Assembly: GCF_000716545.1 (NCBI RefSeq)
Contig: NZ_JNWZ01000001.1
Span: 124,001 to 188,000, forward strand
Direction: 5' to 3'
Length of the DNA: 64,000 nt
Source: Kitasatospora phosalacinea
GTDB taxonomy: Bacteria; Actinomycetota; Actinomycetes; Streptomycetales; Streptomycetaceae
Both the position numbers and the translations under genes were made by a program. The notes beneath the pieces are model-generated. The model was not told the origin of the DNA. It did not search any database and saw nothing but the letters and a program-made list of their open reading frames with translations. Shown in pieces: positions 17,447 to 26,119 of this stretch. Position 1 is the first letter of the stretch; each line of letters opens with the position of its first letter.

Positions 17447-18709
17447 GTGACCAGGAACCCCGGTAGAACCACGTCCTTGCTGGCCGCTGCCGTGGCACTG
17501 CTGTCCGTGGCCGGGTGCAGCAGCGCCGGCTCCGGCGCCTCCACCGACGGAAAGACCACCATCAAGATCGCGGTGTGGAACTACGCCAGCACCCCGGAGT
17601 TCAAGGCCCTGATCGACGGCTTCGAAGCCACCCACCCCGACATCCAGGTCGAGCCGGTCGACATCCTCGCCGACAAGTACCCCGACAAGCTCACCACCAT
17701 GCTGGCCGGCGGCGACACCACCGACGTCCTCACCATGAAGAACGTCATCGACTACTCCCGCTACGCCAGCCGGGGACAGTTGGCCCCGCTCACCGACTAC
17801 GTCGCCCAGCTCGACAGGCCCTCCTACAAGAACCTCACCGCGTACGACATCAACGGTGAGTACTACGCGCTCCCGTACCGCAACGACTTCTGGGTGCTGT
17901 TCTACAACAAGGCGATGACCGGCAACGCAGACCTGTCCCACCTCACCTGGTCAGGCTTCTCCTCGCTGGCCAAGCAGCTCACCAGCGGCGACGGCGCGAA
18001 CAAGGTCTACGGAACCTACCTGCACACCTGGCGCTCCGTGGAGCAGGCGCTGGCCGCCGCGCAGACCGACGGGAACCTGCTGGGTGGCGACTACGGGTTC
18101 TTCAAGAAGCAGTACGAGCTCGCCCTCGACCTGCAGAAGTCCGGTGCGGCCCTGCCCTACTCCACGGCGACCAGCCAGAAGGTCACCTACGACTCGCAGC
18201 TGACCACCCACAAGGCCGCCACCGTCCCGATGGGCACCTGGTGGGCGGCCGCCCTCCTCGCGGAGAAGGCCAAGGGCACCAACGACGTGGACTGGGGCAT
18301 GGCACCCGTCCCGCAGACCACCGACGGCGGGAAGACCACCACTTTCGGCTCGCCCACCGCCTTCGCCATCAACAAGAAGGCCCGACACGCCGACGCGGCC
18401 AAGCAGTTCGTCCAGTGGGCCTCCGGACCCGAGGGCGCCGCCGCCATAGCCAAGATCGGCATCGTCCCCTCCTACAGCGACAGCACCATCATGAAGGCGT
18501 TCTTCAGCGTCCCCGGCATGCCGAACGACGAACTCTCCCGCAAGGCCATGCAGCCCGACACGGTGGTCCTGGAGATGCCCGTCAGCGAGAGGTCCTCCGA
18601 CGTCGACCAGATCCTCACCGAGGAGCACCAACTGGTGATGTCGGGTCAGAAGTCCGTCGACCAGGGCATCCAGGAGATGAACAAGCGCGTCACGAACGAG
18701 GTCAAGTGA
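17447..18709 (+). CDS. ABC transporter sugar-binding lipoprotein
   Basis: 420-residue family 1 extracellular solute-binding protein. Lipoprotein signal peptide with lipobox VAGC (Cys near residue 24), then a typical IKIAVWNYASTPEFKALIDGFE opening (shown in part: IAVWNYASTPEFKALIDGF). GTG start at 17447 with AAGGAG upstream. Captures oligosaccharide at the outer membrane face and delivers it to the permeases encoded next. No ATPase gene is present, so it probably relies on a shared MsiK-type ATPase, as is common in Streptomyces sugar importers. Confidence 0.94.
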   Translation: MTRNPGRTTSLLAAAVALLSVAGCSSAGSGASTDGKTTIKIAVWNYASTPEFKALIDGFEATHPDIQVEPVDILADKYPDKLTTMLAGGDTTDVLTMKNVIDYSRYASRGQLAPLTDYVAQLDRPSYKNLTAYDINGEYYALPYRNDFWVLFYNKAMTGNADLSHLTWSGFSSLAKQLTSGDGANKVYGTYLHTWRSVEQALAAAQTDGNLLGGDYGFFKKQYELALDLQKSGAALPYSTATSQKVTYDSQLTTHKAATVPMGTWWAAALLAEKAKGTNDVDWGMAPVPQTTDGGKTTTFGSPTAFAINKKARHADAAKQFVQWASGPEGAAAIAKIGIVPSYSDSTIMKAFFSVPGMPNDELSRKAMQPDTVVLEMPVSERSSDVDQILTEEHQLVMSGQKSVDQGIQEMNKRVTNEVK

Positions 18710-19638
18710 CCACCGGCACCGTCTCCTCGGCACACCGGGCCGATGCCGCCGCTTCCGTCGCCGCCCGGCGGCGCAAGCGGCGGGGCGTCCTCGTCGGCTG
18801 GAGCTTCGTCCTCCCCAACTTCCTCGGTTTCGCCGCCTTCACCCTGGTCCCGCTGCTCGGCGCCCTCCTGGTCTCCTTCACCGACTGGAACTCCTACTCC
18901 CCGCCCAACTGGGTCGGCCTCGCCAACTTCCGCCGGCTGTGGCAGGACGACAACTTCCACACCGCACTCGCCAACACCTGCTGGTACGCGGCGGGACACA
19001 TCCCACTCACCCTGGCCGCCTCGCTCGGCCTGGCCGTCCTGCTCAACCAGAAGCTGCGCGGCGCGGGCATCCTGCGTACCGCGTTCTTCTTCCCCTACGT
19101 CACCTCGCTGGTCGCGGTGGCCGTGGTGTGGAACATGCTCTTCAGCCCCGACGTCGGTCCGATCAACCAGCTCCTGCACGGCTTCGGGGTGGCGAACCCG
19201 CCCCGCTGGACCTCCTCCACCGACTGGGCGATGCCCGCGCTGGTCATCGCCAGCGTGTGGCGCGACATGGGCTACTACATGGTCCTCTACCTGGCTGGCC
19301 TGCAGGCTGTTCCGGCCGAGCTCTACGAGGCCGCCCGGGTCGACGGAGCCGGACCCTGGCAGCGCTTCTGGCACATCACCGTGCCCGCGCTGCGGCCCAC
19401 CACCTTCTTCGTCGTGGTGATGCTGACCATCTCCAGCTTCAAGGTCTTCGACCTGGTCCAGATCATGACCGAGGGCGGCCCCGGCCGCTCCACCCTCGTG
19501 CTCTCCCAGCTGATCTTCCGCGAAGGCATCACCCGGGGCCGCTTCGGCTACGCCTCGGCGATCTCCCTGGCGCTCTTCCTGATCTGCATGGTGATCACGG
19601 CGATCCAGTTCCAGGCGCAGCGCAGGAGTGAGCGATGA
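18706..19638 (+). CDS. ABC sugar permease, MalF/UgpA type
   Basis: 310 residues with six predicted transmembrane helices and the inner-membrane permease EAA loop (VPAELYEAARVDGAGPWQRFW) that docks the ATPase. The Lys/Arg-rich N-tail (ARRRKRRG) precedes helix 1. The GTG at 18706 overlaps the lipoprotein stop as GTGA, indicating translational coupling. Partner of the second permease at 19635. Confidence 0.94.
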   Translation: MTTGTVSSAHRADAAASVAARRRKRRGVLVGWSFVLPNFLGFAAFTLVPLLGALLVSFTDWNSYSPPNWVGLANFRRLWQDDNFHTALANTCWYAAGHIPLTLAASLGLAVLLNQKLRGAGILRTAFFFPYVTSLVAVAVVWNMLFSPDVGPINQLLHGFGVANPPRWTSSTDWAMPALVIASVWRDMGYYMVLYLAGLQAVPAELYEAARVDGAGPWQRFWHITVPALRPTTFFVVVMLTISSFKVFDLVQIMTEGGPGRSTLVLSQLIFREGITRGRFGYASAISLALFLICMVITAIQFQAQRRSER

Positions 19639-20546
19639 ACCCGACCCTGCTCCAGGAGGACCGTGCCGTGCACCGTCCACTCCCACAGCCCGACACCATA
19701 TCCACACGGGCCCGCAGGAACCGGGCCGCCCGACACGCCGCGGGCCGGGTCCTGCTCTACCTGGCGCTCGTCACGCTCGCCGCTGCGATCCTGCTGCCGT
19801 TCGTCTGGATGCTGTCCGCGTCACTGAAGACCGACCAGGACGTCTTCTCCGTGCCCGTCCGTTGGATCCCGGACGGCTTCCACTGGAACAACTTCACTGA
19901 CATCTGGTCCCAGATCCCCCTGCTCACCTACGTCGGCAACTCGCTGTTCCTCAGCGTGGTGATCACCCTGCTGCAGGTCCTGACCGGCAGCTTCGCCGCC
20001 TACGGCTTCGCCAAGGTCAAGTTCCCGGGCCGCGACGCCCTGTTCCTCGGCTACATCGCCACCATCGCGGTGCCCTGGCAGGCGTACATGGTCCCGCAGT
20101 ACATCCTGATGCAGAAGCTGGGCCTGGTGGACACCCGCACCTCGCTCGTCCTGCTCCAGGCATTCGGCGCGTTCGGCGTCTTCCTGATGCGCCAGTACTA
20201 CCTCACCATCCCCGACGAACTCGGCGAGGCCGCCCGCCTCGACGGACTGACCGAATACGGTATCTGGGCTCGGGTCGTGCTGCCGCTGTCGAAGCCGGCC
20301 CTGGCCGGCCTCGCCCTGCTGACCTTCGTCAACACCTGGAACGACTACATGGGCCCGTTCATCTACCTCACCTCGAACGACCTGTGGACCATCCAGATCG
20401 GACTGAAGTCGTTCGTCGGCATGTACGACGCCCAGTACGCCATGATCATGGCCGGATCGGTGATCTCGGTCGTGCCCATCCTGGTGATCTTCCTGCTGGG
20501 CCAGCGGTACTTCGTGCGCGGCGTCGCGACCTCGGGCATGAAGTGA
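19635..20546 (+). CDS. ABC sugar permease, MalG/UgpE type
   Basis: 303 residues, six transmembrane helices, EAA loop IPDELGEAARLDGLTEYGIW, and C-terminal GQRYFVRGVATSGMK typical of MalG-like subunits. Its ATG overlaps the preceding stop (ATGA). With the upstream permease and lipoprotein it forms the importer of the locus. Confidence 0.95.
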   Translation: MNPTLLQEDRAVHRPLPQPDTISTRARRNRAARHAAGRVLLYLALVTLAAAILLPFVWMLSASLKTDQDVFSVPVRWIPDGFHWNNFTDIWSQIPLLTYVGNSLFLSVVITLLQVLTGSFAAYGFAKVKFPGRDALFLGYIATIAVPWQAYMVPQYILMQKLGLVDTRTSLVLLQAFGAFGVFLMRQYYLTIPDELGEAARLDGLTEYGIWARVVLPLSKPALAGLALLTFVNTWNDYMGPFIYLTSNDLWTIQIGLKSFVGMYDAQYAMIMAGSVISVVPILVIFLLGQRYFVRGVATSGMK

Positions 20547-20556
20547 GGCGGCGGCG

Positions 20557-21267
20557 ATGAGCGAGCACGTCCGGGGTCGGGGCATCCGGCTCAACACCAG
20601 CCACAGCTCCTGGACGGCGCTGTGGGACCACGTCCACCGCGTCCTGGTGGTCAACGCCGGGCTCGCCCTCACCAACCTGCCGCTCCTGCTGGCGCTGCAG
20701 ATCGAGCGACGCCCCTGGCAGCACCCGGTCCTCTTCACCGTCCTGGTCGCAGCCGCCGGCCCGTCCCTGACGGCGGCCTTCGGCTACCTGCGCCTCGCCG
20801 ACGACGAGGACCGGCCCCGGATGCGCGAATTCTTCCGCGCCTACCGCCGACTGGCCCGGCGCGGCCTCGCCCTGTGGACACCCCTGGTCGTGCTCGCCGC
20901 AGTCTGCACGGCGGACGCCGTCTTCCTGCGCCACCGCAGCGGCCTCGCCCCGGCGCTGCTGCCGCTGCACGCCGTCCTGGTCCTGGTCGCCGCCGGCACC
21001 GGCCTCACCGCGACGGCGTTCGCCGCCGACCCCTCCGACCGACGCGCCCGGACCACCCTGCTGGCGGCCGCCTACGGGCTGCTGCTGCGCCCGGCCCCGG
21101 CCGCCGTCAACCTGCTGCTCGCCGCGGTCTGCCTGGTCGTGGTCAGCCAGGTCCCCCTCTACGGCCTGGCCGTCGCCCCCGGGTGCGCGCTGTTCGTCAT
21201 CTGGCGCAACTCCCGCCCGATGGAAGCCGCGGTGCACCGCGCGCGGACCCGCGACCACCCCACCTGA
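20557..21267 (+). CDS. YesL-like DUF624 membrane protein
   Basis: 236 residues with about five hydrophobic helices. DUF624/YesL proteins commonly sit beside oligosaccharide ABC importers (for example Bacillus rhamnogalacturonan loci), where their role is unclear. Starts ten bases after the permease stop (GGCGGCG precedes the ATG weakly). Likely cotranscribed with the importer. Confidence 0.78.
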   Translation: MSEHVRGRGIRLNTSHSSWTALWDHVHRVLVVNAGLALTNLPLLLALQIERRPWQHPVLFTVLVAAAGPSLTAAFGYLRLADDEDRPRMREFFRAYRRLARRGLALWTPLVVLAAVCTADAVFLRHRSGLAPALLPLHAVLVLVAAGTGLTATAFAADPSDRRARTTLLAAAYGLLLRPAPAAVNLLLAAVCLVVVSQVPLYGLAVAPGCALFVIWRNSRPMEAAVHRARTRDHPT

Positions 21268-21418
21268 CACCCCGTCGCCACCTCTCCGTCCCACGCCGGC
21301 CGTTCTCGCCGCCACGCCCCTACCCCGGCATGCCCGCGCACGGGCCGCACGCGCCGGCACCCCCCACGCCACCGGCCCCGGACGACGGGCCGGCATCACC
21401 CACCAGAAGGGAACACCC

Positions 21419-22888
21419 GTGACCAGACCGAGCCGTACCCTCCATGCGGCGCCCCACCTCGTCCTGCTCCGCCTGCTGATGGCCCTGTTCCTGGCCGCGT
21501 CCGGACTTCTCGCCGTCGGCTCGCACAGTGCCCACGCCGGCACCTCCACCAGCGGCTTCCGGGGCGTCAACTGGGCCGACAAGCGCGACAACTTCGTCAA
21601 CGGCGTGCTGTACCCCTCCGGCCTGACCTCCTCGGACACCCACGCCACGGCCGCCGTCGTCGCCGAGCGGGTGGTGGGGCAACTCCACGGCCTCACCGGC
21701 TCGAACACCGTCCGCATGCCCGTCAACGAGCCGACCGTCAACACCTGGTGGGGCCCCTACAGCGGCGCCATCGACGGCGCGCTCGGCAAGGGCAAGGTGA
21801 TCCTGTCCTACTGGGCCTACAGCGGCGGGAAGCCGGCCGGCACCACCGCGTTCTACCAGATGTGGGACACCGTCGTCGAGACCTACGGAGCCGACCCCGA
21901 CGTCTACTTCGAGGTCATCAACGAGCCCTACGGCTACAGCACCACCGACCTGAACAACCTCTACCACGACTGGCTGAACCGCTACCCGGCCGTTCCCCGC
22001 GACCGCGTCATCCTGGACGGCGCCGGCCTCGCCACCAACGTCGCCGCCGTCGGCGGCGACACCAGGCTGGACGGCACCCTCCTCGCCGTCCACTACTACA
22101 CGTTCTTCGTCGGTGATCCGTACGAGAGCGAGAACGAGTGGGCCAACGGCATCGCCTCGCTCATCGGCAACTACGCCGACCGCACCATCGCCACCGAGTG
22201 GGGCGGGCCGATGGGCCCCGGGAGCAAGAACGGCGTCTCCTACGACTCCGTCGACTACAGCGTTCCCAGCGGCTCCTTCTGGGCCGACTACCTCCGCGGC
22301 GTCAGCAGCAAGCTGCGCGCCCTCGGCGTCGGCAGCGTGTACTGGCCCGGTCTGCGCGACGGCGACTGGTACAGCCTCACCACCCGTACCGGCGAGGGCT
22401 CGGCGATCACCCTGTCCGTGGTCAACCCCTCCGGGCTGGCCAGGCTGCAGTACGCCTGGGGGACCGGCACCGCGGGCAGCACGACGACCCAACTGCGCAA
22501 CGTCGACACCGGCCTCGACGTGGACGGCATGGGCCGCACCGCCAGCGGCTCCGCCACCGGGCAGTGGAAGCCCAGCGGCAGCGCCAACCAGCAGTGGATC
22601 GTGGAGAACTACGGCGCCTACGTGCGACTCAAGAACGGGAAGACCGGCCTCTACCTCGACAGCGCGGGTCTCACCACCAACGGATCGCAGGTGAGGCAGT
22701 ACGCCGACACCGGCAGCACCGGCCAGCAGTGGTCCGTCACCACTTACGGCAACACCGTCCTGATCAAGAACCGCGCCACCGGGATGTACCTCGACGGCAT
22801 GGGACGCACCACCAACGGCGCCGACCTGGGCCAGTGGGCGTACAGCAAGAGCACCGCCCAGCAGTGGCGGATCCTCCCGGCGTCCTGA
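21419..22888 (+). CDS. Secreted GH5 glycoside hydrolase with CBM13-like ricin-B domain
   Basis: 489 residues. Signal peptide with AHA-like cleavage near residue 41, GH5 barrel about 45-345, ricin-type (CBM13-like) module about 355-489 with three QQW repeats. GH5 catalytic Glu acid/base is in VINEPYG and the nucleophile in IATEWGG. A GH5-CBM13 protein of Streptomyces avermitilis is a known endo-beta-1,6-galactanase; the shared architecture and the downstream beta-galactosidase suggest the same activity, but this is inference. GTG start follows AAGGGA. Preceded by a 150-bp gap, so it may have its own promoter. Confidence 0.88.
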   Translation: MTRPSRTLHAAPHLVLLRLLMALFLAASGLLAVGSHSAHAGTSTSGFRGVNWADKRDNFVNGVLYPSGLTSSDTHATAAVVAERVVGQLHGLTGSNTVRMPVNEPTVNTWWGPYSGAIDGALGKGKVILSYWAYSGGKPAGTTAFYQMWDTVVETYGADPDVYFEVINEPYGYSTTDLNNLYHDWLNRYPAVPRDRVILDGAGLATNVAAVGGDTRLDGTLLAVHYYTFFVGDPYESENEWANGIASLIGNYADRTIATEWGGPMGPGSKNGVSYDSVDYSVPSGSFWADYLRGVSSKLRALGVGSVYWPGLRDGDWYSLTTRTGEGSAITLSVVNPSGLARLQYAWGTGTAGSTTTQLRNVDTGLDVDGMGRTASGSATGQWKPSGSANQQWIVENYGAYVRLKNGKTGLYLDSAGLTTNGSQVRQYADTGSTGQQWSVTTYGNTVLIKNRATGMYLDGMGRTTNGADLGQWAYSKSTAQQWRILPAS

Positions 22889-22891
22889 CCG

Positions 22892-22931
22892 GAGCCGCCG
22901 TCCTGACCCCGCCGGGTCAGGACGGCGGCTC
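22892..22931 (+). terminator. Strong hairpin terminator after GH5 gene
   Basis: Perfect 17-bp stem (22892-22908 with 22915-22931) and a six-base loop, beginning three bases after the stop codon. It should end the rightward transcript, implying that the GH35 gene is transcribed separately. Confidence 0.85.
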
Positions 22932-23075
22932 GCCCGTGCCGGCCCGCACCACGGGCCGGTGCCCCGGCCCGTAGTGCGGGTGTGGACCTGTTCCGGTACA
23001 CCCGCCAACGGCCGCCGACCGCGATGGGCACCCGCCCGCCGGCCCGACCGTCCACCAGCCACGGAGCACCGCACT

Positions 23076-24827
23076 ATGCCCGTCCTGCAGACCGAGGACG
23101 ACACCTTCACCCTCGACGGCCAACCGTTCCGGATTATCTCCGGCGGACTCCACTACTTCCGCATCCACCCCGAGCACTGGGCTGACCGCCTGCGCAAGGC
23201 CCGCCTCATGGGCCTCAACACGGTGGAGACGTACGTCCCCTGGAACCTCCACCAGCCCCGCCCCGACACCTTTCGGCTCGACGCCGAACTCGACCTGCCC
23301 GCTTTCCTCGCACTCGCCGCCAACGAGGGACTGCACGTCCTGCTCCGCCCCGGCCCCTACATCTGCGCCGAATGGGACGGCGGCGGCCTGCCGTCCTGGC
23401 TGCTCGCGGACCCTGACGTCCGCCTACGCAGCCAGGACCCCCGCTACCTGCACGCCGTCGAGTCCTACTTCGCCCGACTGCTCCCCCCTCTGCTCGGCAG
23501 CCTCGCCACTCGCGGCGGTCCCGTCATCGCCGTCCAGGTGGAGAACGAGTACGGTGCCTACGGCGACGACACCGCCCACCTCGCCCACCTCGCTCACCTG
23601 CTGCGTTCCGGCGGCATTGACATCCCGCTGTTCACCTGCGACCAGCCTGCTGACCTCGCTCGTGGTGCCCTGCCCGGCGCCCTGGCCACCGTCAACCTCG
23701 GCAGCCGCGCGCGCCAGGGCCTGGCCGTGCTGCGTGCCCACCAGCCCACTGGACCCCTGATGTGCACCGAGTTCTGGATCGGCTGGTTCGACCGCTGGGG
23801 CGGCCGCCACGTCGTGCGCGACTCCGAGGACACCGCCAGGGAGCTGGACGACCTGCTCGCCGCCGGAGCCTCCGTCAACCTCTACATGTTTCACGGCGGT
23901 ACCAACTACGGCTTTACCAACGGTGCCAACGGCAAGCACACCTATCGGCCCACCGTCACTTCCTACGACTACGACTCGCCCCTCGACGAGGCAGGCGATC
24001 CGACCGCCAAATACCGCGCCCTGCGCACCGTTATCGCCCGACACGCGCCCGTCCCCGACGAACCACTGCCCGGGCCCACCCCGAAACTCACCCGTTCCGG
24101 CATCCGCCTCACCCACACCGCGCCGCTACTCACCCAGCTACCCGCCCTCGGTACCGCTGTCATCGCCGCGCAACCCCTGACGATGGAGGAACTGGGCCAG
24201 GATTTCGGTCTGGTGCATTACCGCACCACCCTGCCCGCTCCCGGCCCTGTGCTGCTCGAACTCGAAGGTGTCCACGACCGCGCCCAAATCTTCCTCGACG
24301 GGAACCCGGTCGGCGTTGTCGAACGCGAGAACCACGAGCACGCGCTCGCCCTCTCCGTGTCGAGCCCGAGCAGTGTTCTCGACGTCCTGGTCGAGAACCA
24401 GGGGCGAGTCAACTACGGAGCCGGCCTGAACGACCGCAAGGGCCTCACCGGACCGGTCCGGGTCAACGGCACCATCCACACAGGCTGGGCCAATACCCCA
24501 CTGCCGCTCACCGCCCTGGACGGGCTCGACTTCACCCCTACCGTGGGCCCACCGGCCGGTCCGGCCTTCCACCGCGGTACCTTCCGTCTCGATGAAACCG
24601 CCGACACCTTCCTGTATCTGCCGGGCTGGGCCAAAGGCACGGCCTGGATCAACGGGTTCCACCTCGGCCGTTACTGGTCCCGGGGTCCGCAACGCTCGCT
24701 CTACGTCCCAGGGCCGGTCCTACGCCGGGGAGTGAACGAGCTCACCGTGTTGGAGCTGCACGCCGCACCCTTCCAACGCACCGCGGACCTGCGCACGGCA
24801 CCAGACCTCGGCCCCACTGAGGAGTGA
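23076..24827 (+). CDS. GH35 beta-galactosidase
   Basis: 583 residues, cytoplasmic (no signal peptide). The GH35 barrel covers about 5-320: GGLHYFRIHPEHWADRL, RPGPYICAEWD, acid/base Glu in QVENEYGAYG and nucleophile Glu in MCTEFWIGWFDRWGG. C-terminal beta domains end with GYLPGWAKGTAWINGF-like sequence (LYLPGWAKGTAWINGFHLGR). It would release terminal galactose from imported oligosaccharides. Codon usage is visibly less GC3-biased than its neighbours (many T/A third positions), hinting at separate ancestry. ATG at 23076 fits the family N-terminus. Confidence 0.94.
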   Translation: MPVLQTEDDTFTLDGQPFRIISGGLHYFRIHPEHWADRLRKARLMGLNTVETYVPWNLHQPRPDTFRLDAELDLPAFLALAANEGLHVLLRPGPYICAEWDGGGLPSWLLADPDVRLRSQDPRYLHAVESYFARLLPPLLGSLATRGGPVIAVQVENEYGAYGDDTAHLAHLAHLLRSGGIDIPLFTCDQPADLARGALPGALATVNLGSRARQGLAVLRAHQPTGPLMCTEFWIGWFDRWGGRHVVRDSEDTARELDDLLAAGASVNLYMFHGGTNYGFTNGANGKHTYRPTVTSYDYDSPLDEAGDPTAKYRALRTVIARHAPVPDEPLPGPTPKLTRSGIRLTHTAPLLTQLPALGTAVIAAQPLTMEELGQDFGLVHYRTTLPAPGPVLLELEGVHDRAQIFLDGNPVGVVERENHEHALALSVSSPSSVLDVLVENQGRVNYGAGLNDRKGLTGPVRVNGTIHTGWANTPLPLTALDGLDFTPTVGPPAGPAFHRGTFRLDETADTFLYLPGWAKGTAWINGFHLGRYWSRGPQRSLYVPGPVLRRGVNELTVLELHAAPFQRTADLRTAPDLGPTEE

Positions 24828-24870
24828 ACCGCCCCTGGTGACCGTGGTCCGCCAATCGGTGGTGACGCTG

Positions 24871-25102
24871 TTTCATGATCCGCTAGGTCCAGGTGTTGAC
24901 GTCTTCGGTGCGGCCGTTGCTGTAGGGGGAGGACGAGGCGGCATCGACGGCGGCGCGGGCGAACTCGCTTGTGAGAATCGCGAGTTCGGTTGTCTCGGGG
25001 CAGGTCCGGGTGAGTTCTCGCAGGAGCGCGGTGTCCGTGTCTCAGAGGTTCTCGGGGCGGGTGAGCAGCAGGAGGCGGGCGAAGTGCTTCGGGGTGGTGA
25101 CG
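24871..25102 (-). pseudogene. ISL3 family transposase C-terminal relic
   Basis: Read on the minus strand, this gives the ISL3-transposase tail with in-frame stops: TPKHFARLLLLTRPENL, stop, DTDTALLRELTRTCPETTEL, then an internal deletion to SSPYSNGRTEDVNTWT, stop, RIMKQ. The order and spacing match ISL3 transposase C-termini; two stops and the deletion show it is dead. It abuts the IS5 relic. Confidence 0.75.
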
Positions 25103-25104
25103 GA

Positions 25105-25473
25105 CCTGTCGCCCTCGGCGCGGCCCTGGACTCGCTGGAGCACCTGGGACCGCTGCCCGACGACATCACCGTGCACCTGGACGCCGGCTACGACTCGGAC
25201 AAGACCCGCACCGAACTCGCTGCCCGCAACCCGCACGGCCGCACCGCGCACAAGGGCGAGAAGGCGCCGATCCAGGCCGGCCAGCGGTGGCACGTCGAGC
25301 GCACCCGCGCCTGGCAGAACGCCTTTCACCGCCTTGCCCGCTGCTACGAGCGCCGTGCGACCGTCGCCAGCGCCTTCTTCGACCTCGCGGACACGATCAT
25401 CACCGTCCGTAGCCTGATCCGCCGAGCCCGGACCACCCACCGCTGGGACGACCGCCCCAGGCGACGCCCTTGA
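25105..25473 (+). pseudogene. IS5 family transposase C-terminal relic
   Basis: The plus frame carries the C-terminal third of an IS5-type DDE transposase: ITVHLDAGYDSDKTRTELAA (second catalytic Asp), HKGEKAPIQAGQRWHVERTR (catalytic Glu) and the ending TTHRWDDRPRRRP. The N-terminal two thirds are missing; the frame runs back into antisense ISL3 sequence, creating a chimeric open frame from 24838 that is not a real gene. Confidence 0.85.
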
Positions 25474-25545
25474 GCCCCGTCCATCTGCCCGGCCTCTTGC
25501 CCGCAGACCGTTCGGCGCTGATGAGCAACCCTGGTGTGGTTCAGT

Positions 25546-25989
25546 TCAGGCGACGCGGGTGTCGTAGGTCTCGCGGTTGGCAAGCACATCGTCCATGTGC
25601 GTCTCGGCCCAGGCCTTGATGCCCCGCATCATCTCGTACAGCGACAGGCCGAGATCGGTCAGCTCGTAGGAGACCGTGACCGGCACGGTCGGCACCACAG
25701 TGCGGGACACCAGGCCGTCGCGCTCCAGGGAGCGCAGCGTCTGGGTGAGCATCTTCTGGCTGACGCCGGCCAGCAGGCGCTGCAACTCCGAGTAGCGCAT
25801 CACCCGGGGCCCGCCGGCGCAGTCGGCGCCGGGCCGATGCGCGCTGTCGCTGCCGAGCGCGGCCAGGATCAGCGTGACCCATTTGTTGGAGATCCGGTCG
25901 AGCAGCTTGCGGCTGGGGCAGGCCGCCACGAAGGCGTCGTACTCCACCTTGGCCTGTGCCCTTTGCTGGGCTGCCGTCATCGTCGCCAT
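25546..25989 (-). CDS. HxlR family transcriptional regulator
   Basis: 147 residues; HxlR/DUF24 winged helix with the signature Cys near the N-terminus (AACPSRKLLDRISNKWVTLI), RYSELQRLLAGVSQKMLTQTLR recognition region (in part: LLAGVSQKMLTQTLRSLE), and wing SRTVVPTVPVTVSYELT. Divergent from the aldo/keto reductase at 26120, with palindromes between them, so it probably represses or activates that gene in response to a redox or electrophile signal sensed through Cys. Confidence 0.92.
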   Translation of the reverse strand: MATMTAAQQRAQAKVEYDAFVAACPSRKLLDRISNKWVTLILAALGSDSAHRPGADCAGGPRVMRYSELQRLLAGVSQKMLTQTLRSLERDGLVSRTVVPTVPVTVSYELTDLGLSLYEMMRGIKAWAETHMDDVLANRETYDTRVA

Positions 25990-26011
25990 GGACCGTTCCT
26001 CTCATCCGTAG

Positions 26012-26072
26012 GTGCCTTACGCACTTCGAAGTGCCTGCTTCCCGACAAGGAGCTACGCACCAATAGTGGTGC
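26012..26072. promoter_or_regulatory. Palindromic operators between HxlR and aldo/keto reductase
   Basis: Three inverted repeats share the GTGC/GCAC theme: GTGC-N5-GCAC (26012-26024), the perfect 14-bp palindrome GCACTTCGAAGTGC (26021-26034) and GCACCA-N4-TGGTGC (26057-26072). Their place between divergent regulator and target fits HxlR binding. Confidence 0.6.
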
Positions 26073-26119
26073 AAGGCGCCGTCAGGCACCACTCCCTGGC
26101 TTAACACGAAAGGCACACC

